Below, one piece after another: positions 7,371 to 19,400 of a stretch of 60,991 nt of DNA. The notes beneath the pieces are model-generated. The model searched no databases. It worked only from the letters and a program-made list of their open reading frames with translations, and was not told where the DNA came from. The position numbers and the translations under genes were made by a program. The first letter of the stretch is position 1. Every line of letters starts with the position of its first letter. Source of the stretch: Mucilaginibacter xinganensis (GTDB lineage Bacteria; Bacteroidota; Bacteroidia; Sphingobacteriales; Sphingobacteriaceae); contig JAMFSA010000002.1 of assembly GCA_026225055.1 (NCBI GenBank), positions 1 to 60,991 of the forward strand. The letters are read 5' to 3'.

Positions 7371-9329
7371 TTATTCTGTTTTTAGCACTGTGAATTCTGT
7401 TCTCCTGTTTAACTGCCGCCCTTCGGGGTTATCCTTGCCGTTAGGCAGCGAGTTTGGCGCTATCGGCCTGCTTTTGCCATAACCCTTGGCGAAGATCCTG
7501 GTGTCGCCTACGCCTTTTGAGATCATATAATCCACACACGCCTGCGCCCTGGCTTGCGAAAGCTTTATGTTATAAGCATCGCTGCCGATAGAGTCGGTAT
7601 GCGCGCCCAGTTCTACTTTTATTTTAGGATTATCGGTCATTATTTTAACAATGCCATCCAGTATCAGCTGTGATTCAGGGCGAAGTGTAGCTTTGTTAAA
7701 ATCATACAGGATATTCTGGATCACAATAGGTTTGTTAACAATAAAGGCCTGCAGGCATATATCCGGGCTGAGCAAGGTATCCTTCCTCATTTCGCCCTGG
7801 CTTGGCACCGGTAACGATTTGGTGAAATAGCCCTTCTTCTCCAGTATTAAATTATAGGGCCTTTTGGTGGTTACGTTAAAAGTATATTTAGCATCATTTC
7901 CGACTACTTCCTGTTTTATAGTATCCTTTGATAGCGAATCAACAAAACTTACTTTAACACCGGGTAGCGGACTATGGGTATCGCAATCAGTTACTATACC
8001 GGTTAGCACATATTTTTTATCGAATACCTCAAACAGGTCAAGGCAGCAATCTGATGCACGATCTGAACTGAGGTATGATTTTCTACCGTTCTTATCATCC
8101 GGGAAATAGTAGAGATCGTCCTTTGCGGAATTCATGGGGTAGCCCATGTTTTTAGGCTTGGACCAGCGGCCCACGCTTTCATAGCTCACAAAAAAGTCGA
8201 ACCCACCTAAGCCAACAAAGCCTTTTGAACTATAAACCAGTTTTTTGTCGGATTGATCGTAATAAGGTGCCTGCTCATCAAGCGGGGTGTTAATGGTGCT
8301 GCCCAAATTAACCGAGTTACTTGGGTTACCGCTTGCATCCAGGTCGCTCACCCAAATATCATCGCCGCCCTGGCCGCCGGGCTTGTTTGATGAGAAGAAC
8401 AACCGCTTACCATCCGCAGTAACAAAAGGTTGCACTGAATTAAAGCCATCTACATTTACATTGGTATTAAGCTTTACAGGTGTTGCCCATTCGTTGTTGG
8501 TACGGGTGCTTACATAAATGGCATGTATAGTTTTGCTGCCTTCTTTATACCAGCGGGTAAGGTACATACGCTTCCCTGTTGGGTCGATAGATGGAGTGCC
8601 ATACTCTACTTCCTTTTTATTATCGCTATTATTAAAGCTGATCATTTCGGGGCTGGTACTGCTATCTTTTACCGCATATATCCTGTTCAGGTGTTTTTTA
8701 TCATCTTTAATTATTCTTGATGAGGTGATCCAGCGGTTACCATTATTAATGATGAGCGAATAATCCGAACCATCAGAATTAATGGTTCCCTTCATCTTCA
8801 CCACATCAATTAATGCCGGGTATTGATATTGCTCTTTAGCAAAATGACAGTTGGCCAGTTCCTTATCCGCGATAGCAATATAATTTCCGGTGCCTTTATA
8901 ATCGGTTTTAAATTGCTCCAGTTGTTTTATGGCCTCATCAAAATGCTGGTTGGCGCGCAGGCATATCCCGTACCATAATCTTACTAAAGGATACTTTGCA
9001 GCATTTTCGCCATCAATTACCTTAAAGTACCAGCCTTCGGCCTCCAGGTAGTTTTCATACAGGCGATATGATTCTGCCAGCTGATAGCTGATATAAGCCT
9101 TATCAAAGCCCTTGGCATTTTTAGGCGCTTTTCCGTTCGACCTGAAAGGCACTTCGGGCTGGGGAAGCAGGTTTAAGCCTGATGCTACCTTTTTGTAGTA
9201 AAAAGCGGCTTCGTAATAATCCTTATTGTTAAATGCTTTATCGGCCAGCGCCTTATCGTTCTCATTAAACTGAGCGAAGGCAGTGATGATAAACAAGGAT
9301 ATAAAAATGGTAAATAATATTTTTTTCAT
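7371..9329 (-). CDS. PorE-like OmpA family protein (TPR, PD40, CRD, OmpA)
   Basis: A 652-residue outer-membrane or periplasmic protein with signal peptide (residues 1-19, ending AFAQ). In order: TPR-like helices (about 20-160, DKALADKAFNNKDYYEAAFYY type), a PD40/WD40-like beta-propeller (about 170-430, with repeated SPDG-like turns such as PFVTADGKRLFFSS), a carboxypeptidase-regulatory-like domain (about 440-525, VLTGIVTDCDTHSPLPGVKV), and an OmpA-type peptidoglycan-binding domain (about 540-652, with LGAHTDSIGSDAYN and LSQARAQA). This is the domain order of PorE, which ties the T9SS to peptidoglycan. It follows the PorP/SprF gene by 24 bp, and its role is probably to anchor that protein and the giant adhesin complex. 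Confidence 0.9.
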   Translation of the reverse strand: MKKILFTIFISLFIITAFAQFNENDKALADKAFNNKDYYEAAFYYKKVASGLNLLPQPEVPFRSNGKAPKNAKGFDKAYISYQLAESYRLYENYLEAEGWYFKVIDGENAAKYPLVRLWYGICLRANQHFDEAIKQLEQFKTDYKGTGNYIAIADKELANCHFAKEQYQYPALIDVVKMKGTINSDGSDYSLIINNGNRWITSSRIIKDDKKHLNRIYAVKDSSTSPEMISFNNSDNKKEVEYGTPSIDPTGKRMYLTRWYKEGSKTIHAIYVSTRTNNEWATPVKLNTNVNVDGFNSVQPFVTADGKRLFFSSNKPGGQGGDDIWVSDLDASGNPSNSVNLGSTINTPLDEQAPYYDQSDKKLVYSSKGFVGLGGFDFFVSYESVGRWSKPKNMGYPMNSAKDDLYYFPDDKNGRKSYLSSDRASDCCLDLFEVFDKKYVLTGIVTDCDTHSPLPGVKVSFVDSLSKDTIKQEVVGNDAKYTFNVTTKRPYNLILEKKGYFTKSLPVPSQGEMRKDTLLSPDICLQAFIVNKPIVIQNILYDFNKATLRPESQLILDGIVKIMTDNPKIKVELGAHTDSIGSDAYNIKLSQARAQACVDYMISKGVGDTRIFAKGYGKSRPIAPNSLPNGKDNPEGRQLNRRTEFTVLKTE

Positions 9330-9353
9330 GGGTGCGAAGGTTAGCGTTACAGT

Positions 9354-10352
9354 TTAAAGCCTTGGGCAGATAGGTTCAGGTTCCTGGATGCGTTTATGGA
9401 ACACATAGCTTATGGACAGCTCAAACCCTCCCTGGCCGCTGGTAGCCGAACTCAATTGCGATGTATTAAAATCATAGCTTGCACCCACAATGTAGTTGTC
9501 GAAATGATACCCTACGTTAGCAATCGCCGCATCGTTAAAGCGGTACATCACCCCCATTATCAACCCGTTATCGCTCGGTAATTTAATTTCAGAGTACAGG
9601 CCCAAATCCTTTTCCTGTGCCTGCTGTTGTTTAATGTAGATGGCATGTGGTATAAGGTCAAGATCCTCGTTTATGGTAAGGCGAATACCCCCGTGCACCG
9701 TGTAACGCATAGGCAGTTTACTGTTGATCCCTTCAACCGCGAAAGGATCTTTTGGCTGAGTAAGGTGGCCCACGCTAACTCCCAGGAATGGGTTTGCCAC
9801 ATCTGTAGGGTTACCATCGTAATAAAATATACCCGCGCCGGCATCAAAAATTGTGGCGTTTGTGCTGGCGAAGTTTTCAAAATTGGGCAGATTCGGATCG
9901 AAGCCGCTTCCGGGGTTAAACTGGTCGCCCAGTTGCAGTTTACTGGCATCAAAGCTGCGGTTAATTAAACCTGCCTGTATACCAAAGTGCAATTGCTGGT
10001 TACCATCATCGGATATAGCTATGCCATAGCCAAAAGTGCCATAAGCCGCCAGGTAATTATACCCCACACTGCCTGCGGATTGATCAAGGATATTGATACC
10101 CAGACCCACTTTATCAGTTGGACGAAAGTCAGCCGACACAGCAGCGGTTTGATAAGCATTTTGAACAGTGGCGTACTGATCTTTATAATTGGCGTTAATA
10201 CGGGCCTCGCCATTCATTACCCCGGTTAGGGCAGGGTTTAGCCACAGTGGATAAGCATAATATTGCGAGAAATGCGGATCTATCTGTGCCTTTAGCTGGT
10301 TTACCATTATCAGTTGCAAAAGGGCAACCATTGTAATTATTAGTTTTTTCAT
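9354..10352 (-). CDS. PorP/SprF family type IX secretion membrane protein
   Basis: A 332-residue outer-membrane beta-barrel protein with a signal peptide ending LKAQ. The start QIDPHFSQYYAYPLWLNPALTG is a signature of PorP/SprF proteins (shown: PHFSQYYA, LNPALTG), and the C-terminal half alternates as barrel strands, ending in FELSISYVF. In Flavobacterium, SprF is needed for export and surface display of the adhesin SprB. Here the gene lies directly downstream of a giant T9SS type-B protein (74 bp gap) and before the PorE-like gene (24 bp gap), which predicts the same pairing. Confidence 0.93.
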   Translation of the reverse strand: MKKLIITMVALLQLIMVNQLKAQIDPHFSQYYAYPLWLNPALTGVMNGEARINANYKDQYATVQNAYQTAAVSADFRPTDKVGLGINILDQSAGSVGYNYLAAYGTFGYGIAISDDGNQQLHFGIQAGLINRSFDASKLQLGDQFNPGSGFDPNLPNFENFASTNATIFDAGAGIFYYDGNPTDVANPFLGVSVGHLTQPKDPFAVEGINSKLPMRYTVHGGIRLTINEDLDLIPHAIYIKQQQAQEKDLGLYSEIKLPSDNGLIMGVMYRFNDAAIANVGYHFDNYIVGASYDFNTSQLSSATSGQGGFELSISYVFHKRIQEPEPICPRL

Positions 10353-10426
10353 AGTAGTATGTCTTTGTCGGTGAAAGCAATCTTTTAAGGTATCTTGTTA
10401 TTTTTTCGGGGGCTGCGATGGCACTA

Positions 10427-13400
10427 TCATCGCAGCAATGTTATTGTCCCTTTCTTTTTAATATGCTGACCATCATTCATCACCGCATCCAGGTAATACA
10501 CATATACCCCGACAGGCTGCTTGGTGCCTTTATAGGTACCATCCCATCCGCTTGATTGGCTTAATGATGAATAGATCATCTCACCCCATTGATCATATAC
10601 ATAGAATTTCAGGCTCTTTATCGATGTGCCATACACATACTCTATATCGTTCTTTCCGTCGCCGTTAGGTGTAAAGGCATTCGGCACAAATATTCCGTCG
10701 CCGTTAGGGTTGGTAGTGGTGCCTGTTACTGCTGCTGAGTTATCACTCAGCTGGCATGATGAGCTACCCACAGCACGTACCACAATGGTTATACTTTGCG
10801 ATGGCTGTAGACCTGCTACCGTATGTGTTAATCCGGCAGTACCCGAACTCGGGTCGGTAAACGTAGCACCGTTATCAATGCTAACCTGGTAGGCTACGGC
10901 ACCTGTTACAGCACCCCATGTAAAGGTTATGCTTGATGCCGTTGTTGTACCTACACTTACCAGCGGCGGCGATAATTGCTGTAGTATGGTTATAGTTACC
11001 GGAGTACGCGTTGCCGAAGCACATCCGCTAGTACCATTCATGGCGGCGGCGTAATAAGTAGTACTGGCTGTTAGTGCCGGTGTGGTAAAGCTGGTACCTG
11101 TAGCTATAGCTGTACCGCCTGTAGCAGTTGTATACCATGCTACCGTTGCACCCGGGTCGCTCACTGTTGCTGTTAACGTAGTTGGCGAACCTGGGCATAC
11201 AGATGTCCCCGTTGAAGTTATTTGTGGTGCCGATGGCGCAGGTTCTACCGTAATATTTACCGCGGTACGTGTTGCTGAAGGGCAGCCGGTAGCATTGGTC
11301 GCTTCAGCATAATAAGTGGTATTGCTGGTTAATACCGGGGTCACAAAATCCAAGCCTGAGGCTACTGCTGTACCTCCTGTGGCACTGGTGTACCAGCTAT
11401 AGGTAAAGCCCGACTGAGGGTTATCAATAGCCAGTGTTGCCTGTGTGCCGCTGCAGGTATTTTGAGCAGTTCCGGCGGTTATTAACGGTGCGCCCGGTGC
11501 TGAAACCGCGGTTACCTGTACACTTGCTAGTGATGGGCTGTTGCAGGTGCCGTTAACAGCCTCAACATAATAAGTAGCGTTGGCTGTTATGGCAGCTGTT
11601 GTATAGCTTGCGCCGGTAAACAGCAGGTTGGTTTTTGTGGCTGAATCATACCAGTTATAAGTTATGCCGCTTTGCGGATTTGATACCGATAAGGTAGCCG
11701 TACTACCTATACAAGCAGATACGTTTGCCGATGTTGGCACTGGTGTTGATGGCGGCTGTGTAGTAGTGATCTGTACAGCAGTACGAGTGGCTGACGCGCA
11801 ACCTCCTACAGTGCTCACCGCTTCAACATAATAACTGGTTGATGCTGTTATGGCTGGTGTGGTATAAACCGCTCCGGTAAATATTGGCGTACCGCCGGTG
11901 GCAACATTGTACCAGTTAAAGGTAACGTTCGCCGTAGTGCTGGTGGCTGTTAAGGTTACCGAGCTGCCTGCACAAACTGTTGGCGATGATGAACCGCCCT
12001 GTGCTGTAATAGTTGGCGCGGTTGGTAAAGCATTTATGTTGATGTCAACTTCGGTACGTGTGGCTGATGTGCAGCCTGTACCGTTTGCGGCCTCAGCAAA
12101 ATAACTTGTATTTGCAGTAAGCGCAGGGGTGGTAAAGCTGGTGCCTGTGGCTACCGGTGTTCCGCCTGTTGCCGCGGTGTACCAGTTATAGGTTAAACCT
12201 GCAATTGGGTTTGATATGGTCAATGTTACTGTTGATCCTGAACATGATTGTACGGTATTCCCATTAGCAACCGTAGGTGTACCCGGTGATGTAACCGCAG
12301 TTACCTGAACCTGTGCCAATGATGGGCTTGCGCAAGTGCCGTTCAATGCCTCAACATAATAAGTGGCATTGGCGGTTATGGCAGCGGTAATATAGCTTGC
12401 CCCTGTAAACAGCAGGTTGGTTTTGGCAGATGAATCGTACCAGTTATAAGTTACACCGGTTAATGGGTTAGCTACTGATAAGGTAGCTGTACTGCCTATA
12501 CAAGCTGATACATTGACTGCTGTTGGCACCGGTGTTGCCGGTGGTTGTGTAACCGAGATCTGTACCGGGGTACGTGATGCTGATGCGCAGCCACCTGTGG
12601 TACTCACTGCCTCAACATAATAGGTTGTTGCTACGGTTATGGCAGGTGTAGTGTACACCGCGCCGGTAAATACCGGGGTACCACCCGTTGCTGCTGTGTA
12701 CCAGTTAAAGGTAACATTAGCAGTGGTGCTGGTTGCAGTTAAGGTTACACCGCTGCCTGAGCATACCGATGGTGATGATGAACCGCCCTGCGCAGTAATA
12801 GTCGGCGCGGTTGGTAATGTATTTACATTGATATCAACCTCGGTACGTGATGGCGATGAACATGCAGAACTGTTAGCTGCCTCAACAAAGTAGCTGGTAT
12901 TTGCAGTAAGCGCAGGTGTAGTAAAGCTGATGCCTGTTGCTACTGCTGTGCCGCCTGTTGCCGTGGTGAACCAGCTGTAAATATAGCCTGCAGCCGGGTT
13001 AGATATGGTTAACGTAACAGCTGAACCTGTACATGATTGTACTGTACCACCATTAGCTACAACCGGGGCAACCGGGGCTGCCTGTATAGTTACCTGCGCT
13101 TGTGCAAGGTTATTACTGCTGCAACCAGAGGCGTTTGATGCTGATACATAAAAATCAGTAGCGGTAATTATCGGACCAGTTACATAGGTTGCGCCTGTAA
13201 ACAACAGGTTAGTTTTAGTAGCTGAATCGTACCAGTTATAAGTAACTCCCGCTTGCGGCGAGCTTACCTGCAAGGTTGCCGGATTACCCGCGCAAACAGC
13301 TACGCTATTACTCACCAATACCGGATCATTTGGTAACGCGTTGATGTTAATAGTTACTGCTGTGCGTGTTGATGGGTTACAATTTCCTGCGGTAGCAGCC

Positions 13401-16400
13401 TCAATATAATAAGTAGTTGCAGCGCTTAGTGCCGGGGTATTAAATTGTGTACCGGTAAATAATAAGTTACCGCCGGTTGCAGCATCGTACCACCTGTAAA
13501 CATCATTTGTTTGTGGGTTGGAGATGCTGACGCTTGCTGATGATCCTGCACAAACAGACAGCCCACCAGTTGGGATCACTACCGTTGGAGGTGTTGGCAA
13601 TGGCTGTACGGTTATATCTGTTTCGGTACGTGTTGGGCTGGTACAGCCGGTGCTGTTAACAGCTTCAACAAAGTACGATACATTGCTGGTAAGGTTATTT
13701 ACTGTAAAGGTTGTACCAGTAAATGCCAGCGTACCTGCTGTTGCCGCAGTGTACCAGTTATAGGTAATACCTGCAACAGGGCTGGTTACACTTAAGGTAG
13801 CGCTTCCGCCATTACATACCGTGGTTTGTGTAGCGCTCAGGGTTGGCGCGGTTACCTGGTTGGTAACTGATATGCTCACCTGTGTACGCCCGCCTGTGTT
13901 TATACAACCGCTGGCAGTGTTTGAGGCCTCTACATAATAAATTGTATTTTGGGTGATAGCAGGCGTAGTATAAGTTATGCCTGATGCTACCGCAGTACCA
14001 CCTGTGGCTGCGGTATAATATTTATAAGTAACCCCGGTTTGCGGGCTCAATATATTTATAATAGCAGGGCTGCCCAAACATACGGTAAGGTTAGCGGCTT
14101 GTACGCCCGGTTGTGAAGGCGACTGGTTAACATCAACAGTTGCTAATACCCTTGATGGGCTGGTACAGCTGCCATTTACCAACTGAACATAATAAGTAGC
14201 ATTGGCAATTGGCGTTACCTGGTAATTTGCCCCGGTGAACAACAGATTGCCAGCCGTTGCGGCATCGTACCATTGTACAATTGCAGTACCCGCATTGGTT
14301 ACCGATAAAGTAGCGCTGCTGCCTGAGCATACTTGTACTGTACTTTGTGCCAATACCGGGTTAACAGGTGATGGCGATACATTCGCGGTAGCTGCAACGC
14401 GGTTTGGATTAGGGCATGAGTTTGCGGTACGGCTGCTTTCAACATAATAAGTTGTTGTAGCTGTTAAGGCTGGGGTGGTATAGGTTGTACCTGTAAATAA
14501 TGCGGTACCACCTGTGGCTGTGCTGTACCATTTATAGGTTAAACCTGCACGGGCATTGCTAACGGTAAAAGTAGCGGTGCTTCCTGAACAAATATTTTCT
14601 GTTGATGCGCTTAGTTTAGGTTGTTCAACCTCTTTGGTCGCATACAATATATCCAGCGAGTTAAGGAGTGACACCAATCCGTTAGACAGTCTTACTTCAA
14701 CCGCGTCATAAGCAACTTGCGGAGCAAATTCGATGATCGCATCCTGATTACCCGACAGGATCTGAATTTTTATCAGGCTGCTGCTTACATTCACACGGTC
14801 GCCATTGTAAACGGTACCATTGCTGCTGTATGATGCTACCTGGATATGATCCAGTATGCCCGCGGTAAGTAAGCTGGCTGGCACCTTGATCCTTATTTTT
14901 ACGGTATCGCCTTTTATACCTGCATCGCTAAATAGCAGTTCCTGACTGGTGTAAGCATTTAATAGTGATAACGGCAGGTTCAATACGGCTACGTTAGTAG
15001 TATCCTGATCTACTGAGAAATTTGGATTAGTCACCGTACATCCTATACACAATGCACCGCTGTTACCGGTAGTTTGTGATGAGGCAAAATCGCACGAAGT
15101 GGAAAAAATTGTGTTAACGGTAATGTTAACCGCGGTACGCTGCGGACTTGTACAGCCGGTTGCCGCTAAGGTCGACTCAACATAATAAGTAGTGTTTGAT
15201 GTCAGGGCCGGGGTAGTAAATGAGGTCCCGGTGGCTACTGGCGTACCACCGGTTGCAGTTGTGTACCAGTTAAAAGTAGCACCTGCAGTAGTTGAAGTTG
15301 CTGTTAGGGTAGCTGTTTGTCCGGCTGTTACCTGCGCGTTTGATGGGTTAACCGTAACCACTGGTTGTGTAGGGGTTGGGTTAACATTTACCGAGGCGGC
15401 AGCCCTTGTTGGACTAACACAGCTTCCTAACGATGCTTCAACATAATACGTTGTATTTGCGGTAAGTGCAGGCGTTGTGTATTGTGCACCTGTAAATACC
15501 GGGGTGCCACCTGTAGCAGCAGTGTACCAGTTAAAGGTAACGCCCGCTTGTGTTGAGGTAGCAGTTAATATAGCTGATGAACCGGAACAGGTTTGTACCG
15601 GGGTTTGTGCAACGGTTGGTACCAATGGCGATGTTGCCACATTTGCGGTAACCAATGTACGGGTTGAACTGCCGCATTGTCCGGTGCCATTAGCCTCTAC
15701 ATAATAAGTTGCTGATGCGGTAAGCGCTGCGGTTGTATATGGGTTACCTGTGAATACTGGTGTGCCGCCGGTAGCTGTAGTGTACCAGCTAAAGGTAACT
15801 CCTGTTACCGCGGTAGCCGTAAATGTAGCCGGTGAGCCTGAACATACAGTTTGCGTTGGCGCGGCTACTACTGGTGCGGCAGGCACAGGTGTTACTGTTA
15901 TTGTTGCAGGGGTGCGTACGGTTTGGGTACAGCCATCGGCAGTGCGACTGGCTTCAGCATAATAGGTTGTTGTAGCGTTTAAAACAGGTGTATTAAACGT
16001 TGATCCTGTAAATACTGGTGTACCGCCTGTAGCTGTGGTGTACCATTTTACAGTTACGTACGATGGTACGGTAGCTGTTAGCGTTGATTGTGTTCCCGCG
16101 CAGGCCGTAATACTTGATGTGGTTATTACTGGCTTCGCGACTTCCTCTGATGCATCATAAATATTTAACGCGGTGAGTATGCTCGCTACGGAGTTGAGCG
16201 TGATCTGCACCCTGTCGAAATCCTTGGTTGCTACAAACGCGTATCTGAAACGGCTGGTACCATTAAGCAGTGTTATAGTTATCAATGATGGATTTATCGC
16301 AAAGCTGTCGCTGTTAGAAACAGTGCCATTATAGGTAGAGATGCTTATGCCTGAAAGTACACTTACACTTGCCAGTGATCCAGGTACACCCAGTTCCATT

Positions 16401-19400
16401 ACTACGGTATCGCCAGCATGGCCTGTTCCGGCAAAGCGCAGGGTTTGGTAAGCGCCCGCACCAAGTAGCCCGACAGGTACATCCAGTTGCGAGAAGGTAT
16501 TGCGGTCGGCGTCAACAGCGCCGGTTGCATTGTTTATCGAACATAAAACGCATAAGCCGTTGGTGCCTGATACCTGGTCTATGGCAGCATCGCAAGGTGT
16601 AGGGCTAACGGCTGAGGTGCTCACATTCACCACACCACTGGCCCTTGTTGCTGATTTTGTGTTGGTAGCAGTTACCACAGCCTCGGCATAATAAGTAGTT
16701 GCTGCAAATACCGGTGGCGTGGTAAAGGTTGCGCCAGTAAATATGCTGGTACCGCCTGTTGGTGTAGTATACCAGTTAAATACAGTGCCCGGTGTAGTTG
16801 AAGTTGCTGTTAAAGTAGCTGTTGTACCCGGAGCTATAGTTTGTGTAGCCGGAGTAACAGTTACATTAGGTACTACAATAGGGGTAATATTTACCGTAGC
16901 CGGTGTACGGCCCGGTGATACACAACTGCCTAATGATGACTCGGCATAATAGGTGGTTGGCGTAGTTAAAGCAGGTGTTGTAAAGGTTGTACCTGTGTAT
17001 AAAGACGTACCTCCTGTTGCGGTGCTATACCAGTTTACCGTTACGTTATTGCCCACGGTAGCTGTAAAGGTTGCAGTTTGCCCGCTGATGATGGTTGTTG
17101 TTGATGGTGTAACCACAGGGTTTGCCGGTGGGTTATCAACCAAAACCGAAACAGGATAACGCACCGGGCTAACGCAGGTACCACGGGTATAAGCTATATA
17201 ATAAGTTGTATTTGCATTTAATGCCGGAGTGGTAAAGTTGGTACCGGTATAGGCAACTGTTCCGCCGGTTGGTGCAGTGTACCATTGGAAAGTTCCGTTA
17301 GTAGGCGATGTGATATTCAGCACCGCCGTACTACCCTTACAAATTTCAGTATTAGGTGAGCTAAATACCGGTTTAGGGTATTGCTGCAACGCGTAATAGA
17401 TCTGTAATGTAGTCAACGCCGTTAGCGCGCCTGAGTTTAGCCTGATAGTGGCGCTGGTATAAGCGGCAGGTGCAGGCACATAAATCGCATATTTGGTGCC
17501 GCCGCTTAACAGGCTCACCTTAATCAACGCGTTATTAAGCGCGTAGCTGGCAATCTGGTTTGTACCATTGTATAAAATAACCTGGAAGTTGCCCAGCACA
17601 CTTGCGCTAAGCAGGTTAGCAGTACTTCCGACTACAATTTTAATAGTATCGCCTGCAAAACCCGGTTGCTGAAAGGTGAGATTTTGCTCGCCATAAGCCC
17701 CAAGAAGGCCAGCCAACACCGTAATTGTCGAAGCGGTAGTGGTATCGGCATCTGTGACCAGAGCCGGGTTAACTACGCCGCAGCCTATACATATGCCATT
17801 TACATCATTAGTTTGCGTATTTGCAAATGAGCATGGGGTGTTATTGTTAATGGTTACATTAATAGTAATAGCCGTACGGTCTGCCGATTGGCAACCGGTA
17901 GCATTAACTGCGGTTACATAATAGGTTGTATTTGTAAACAGTGCAGGGGTGGTGTAGGTTGCCCCGGTAAAGATTGGGGTAGCAGCAGTGGCTGAACTAT
18001 ACCAGTTGTAAGTATTGCCTGTTTGCGTATTGGTTACCTGTATGGTGGCAGTCTGCCCGGCGCTTATAGTTAAATTATTAGCAGCCAGCGTTGGGTCAGC
18101 GGGTTTTGGCGTTACGGTTATAATTGATGCCGTGCGCGCGCTGCTTGGGCAGCCGGTTGCGTTAACTGCTTCGGCATAATAAGTAACGCTGGCATTTAAT
18201 GCCGCAGTGGTAAAGTTTACACCTGTAAATACCGGCGTACCTCCTGTCGCGGTGGTATACCAGTTATAGGTGGCACCGGTTACCGGGCTGGCTATGGACA
18301 ATACGGCTACATCGCCTGCGCAAATGGTCTGGTTGGGTACTGTAAGCGTAGGTGCGGCAGGCAGCGGACTAATCGTAGCGGTTACCTGTGTACGGCCCGG
18401 ACTAACACAAGTACCACCAGACACCGCTTCTGCATAAAAACTTGTCGTTTGAGTTAAGGCGCTGGTGGTAAAAGTGTTCTCTGATGCAACTGGTGTTCCA
18501 CCGGTAGCGGTGGTGTACCAGTTAATAGTTACGCCTGTTACCGCGTTGGCCGTAAAGGTTGCTGATGAACCCGGGCAAACGGTAACGGCATTTGTGGTTA
18601 TAACCGGGTTAGCGGGTATGGCATTTACGGTAACGGTAACCTTTGCCCGTTCGGATTGATCGGTACAGCCGCTGCGCATTGCTGCAACATAGTAGCTGGT
18701 GGTGGCCGTTAGTGCCGGAGTTGTAAAACTGCTACCAGTAAATAAAGGTGTGGTTGCCGTTGCAGATGCGTACCATAAAAATGTGGTATTAGGCACCGCG
18801 GTAGCAGTTAAAGTGGCAGTACTGCCATTACATATTGACGCATTATTCGTTACTGTATTATTGAATTTTATTACAGGCCTCGGGATCAGCTTTTGGGCCT
18901 CGTATAAATTTAAGGTTGATAACACATTTACCAGGCCGCCTAAAGTTACCTGTACACGATCAAACACATTTGTTGGCGCGTAGGTAACTATAACCTGTGG
19001 GTTGGCAGCTCCGGAATTAAGGATCTGTACAGATAGTAGTGATGAATTTAAAAGATAAGACTCGGCGGTACCATTTGCACCGTTATAGGTTGATACCGTA
19101 ATATCCGACAAAACACCTGCCTGTAATACTGCACCGGGTACGGATAATGTAAGCCTGATAGAATCTCCCTTTACTGATGGCGCTTCATATATAATAGTTT
19201 GTTGAGCGTAAGCACCTACAGCTCCAACCGCGGTAGATAACGTTGATGCGGTGGTTAAATTCCCATCAATAGCATTTTGCGGGTTTGCTACACCGCCTAT
19301 ATTGGCACCCAGATTAAGTAGTCCTGACGATATGCCGTTCAACTCATCAACAGGAGAGTTACACGCGCCTGCACCAGTACCATTATAAAAAGCATCGTAT

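Noticed and set aside
10626..18983. Many valine-rich reading frames on the plus strand across the giant gene
   Set aside because: They repeat with the period of the Ig-like domains and mirror the codons of the minus-strand gene; composition is biased and none has a ribosome site or known domain.
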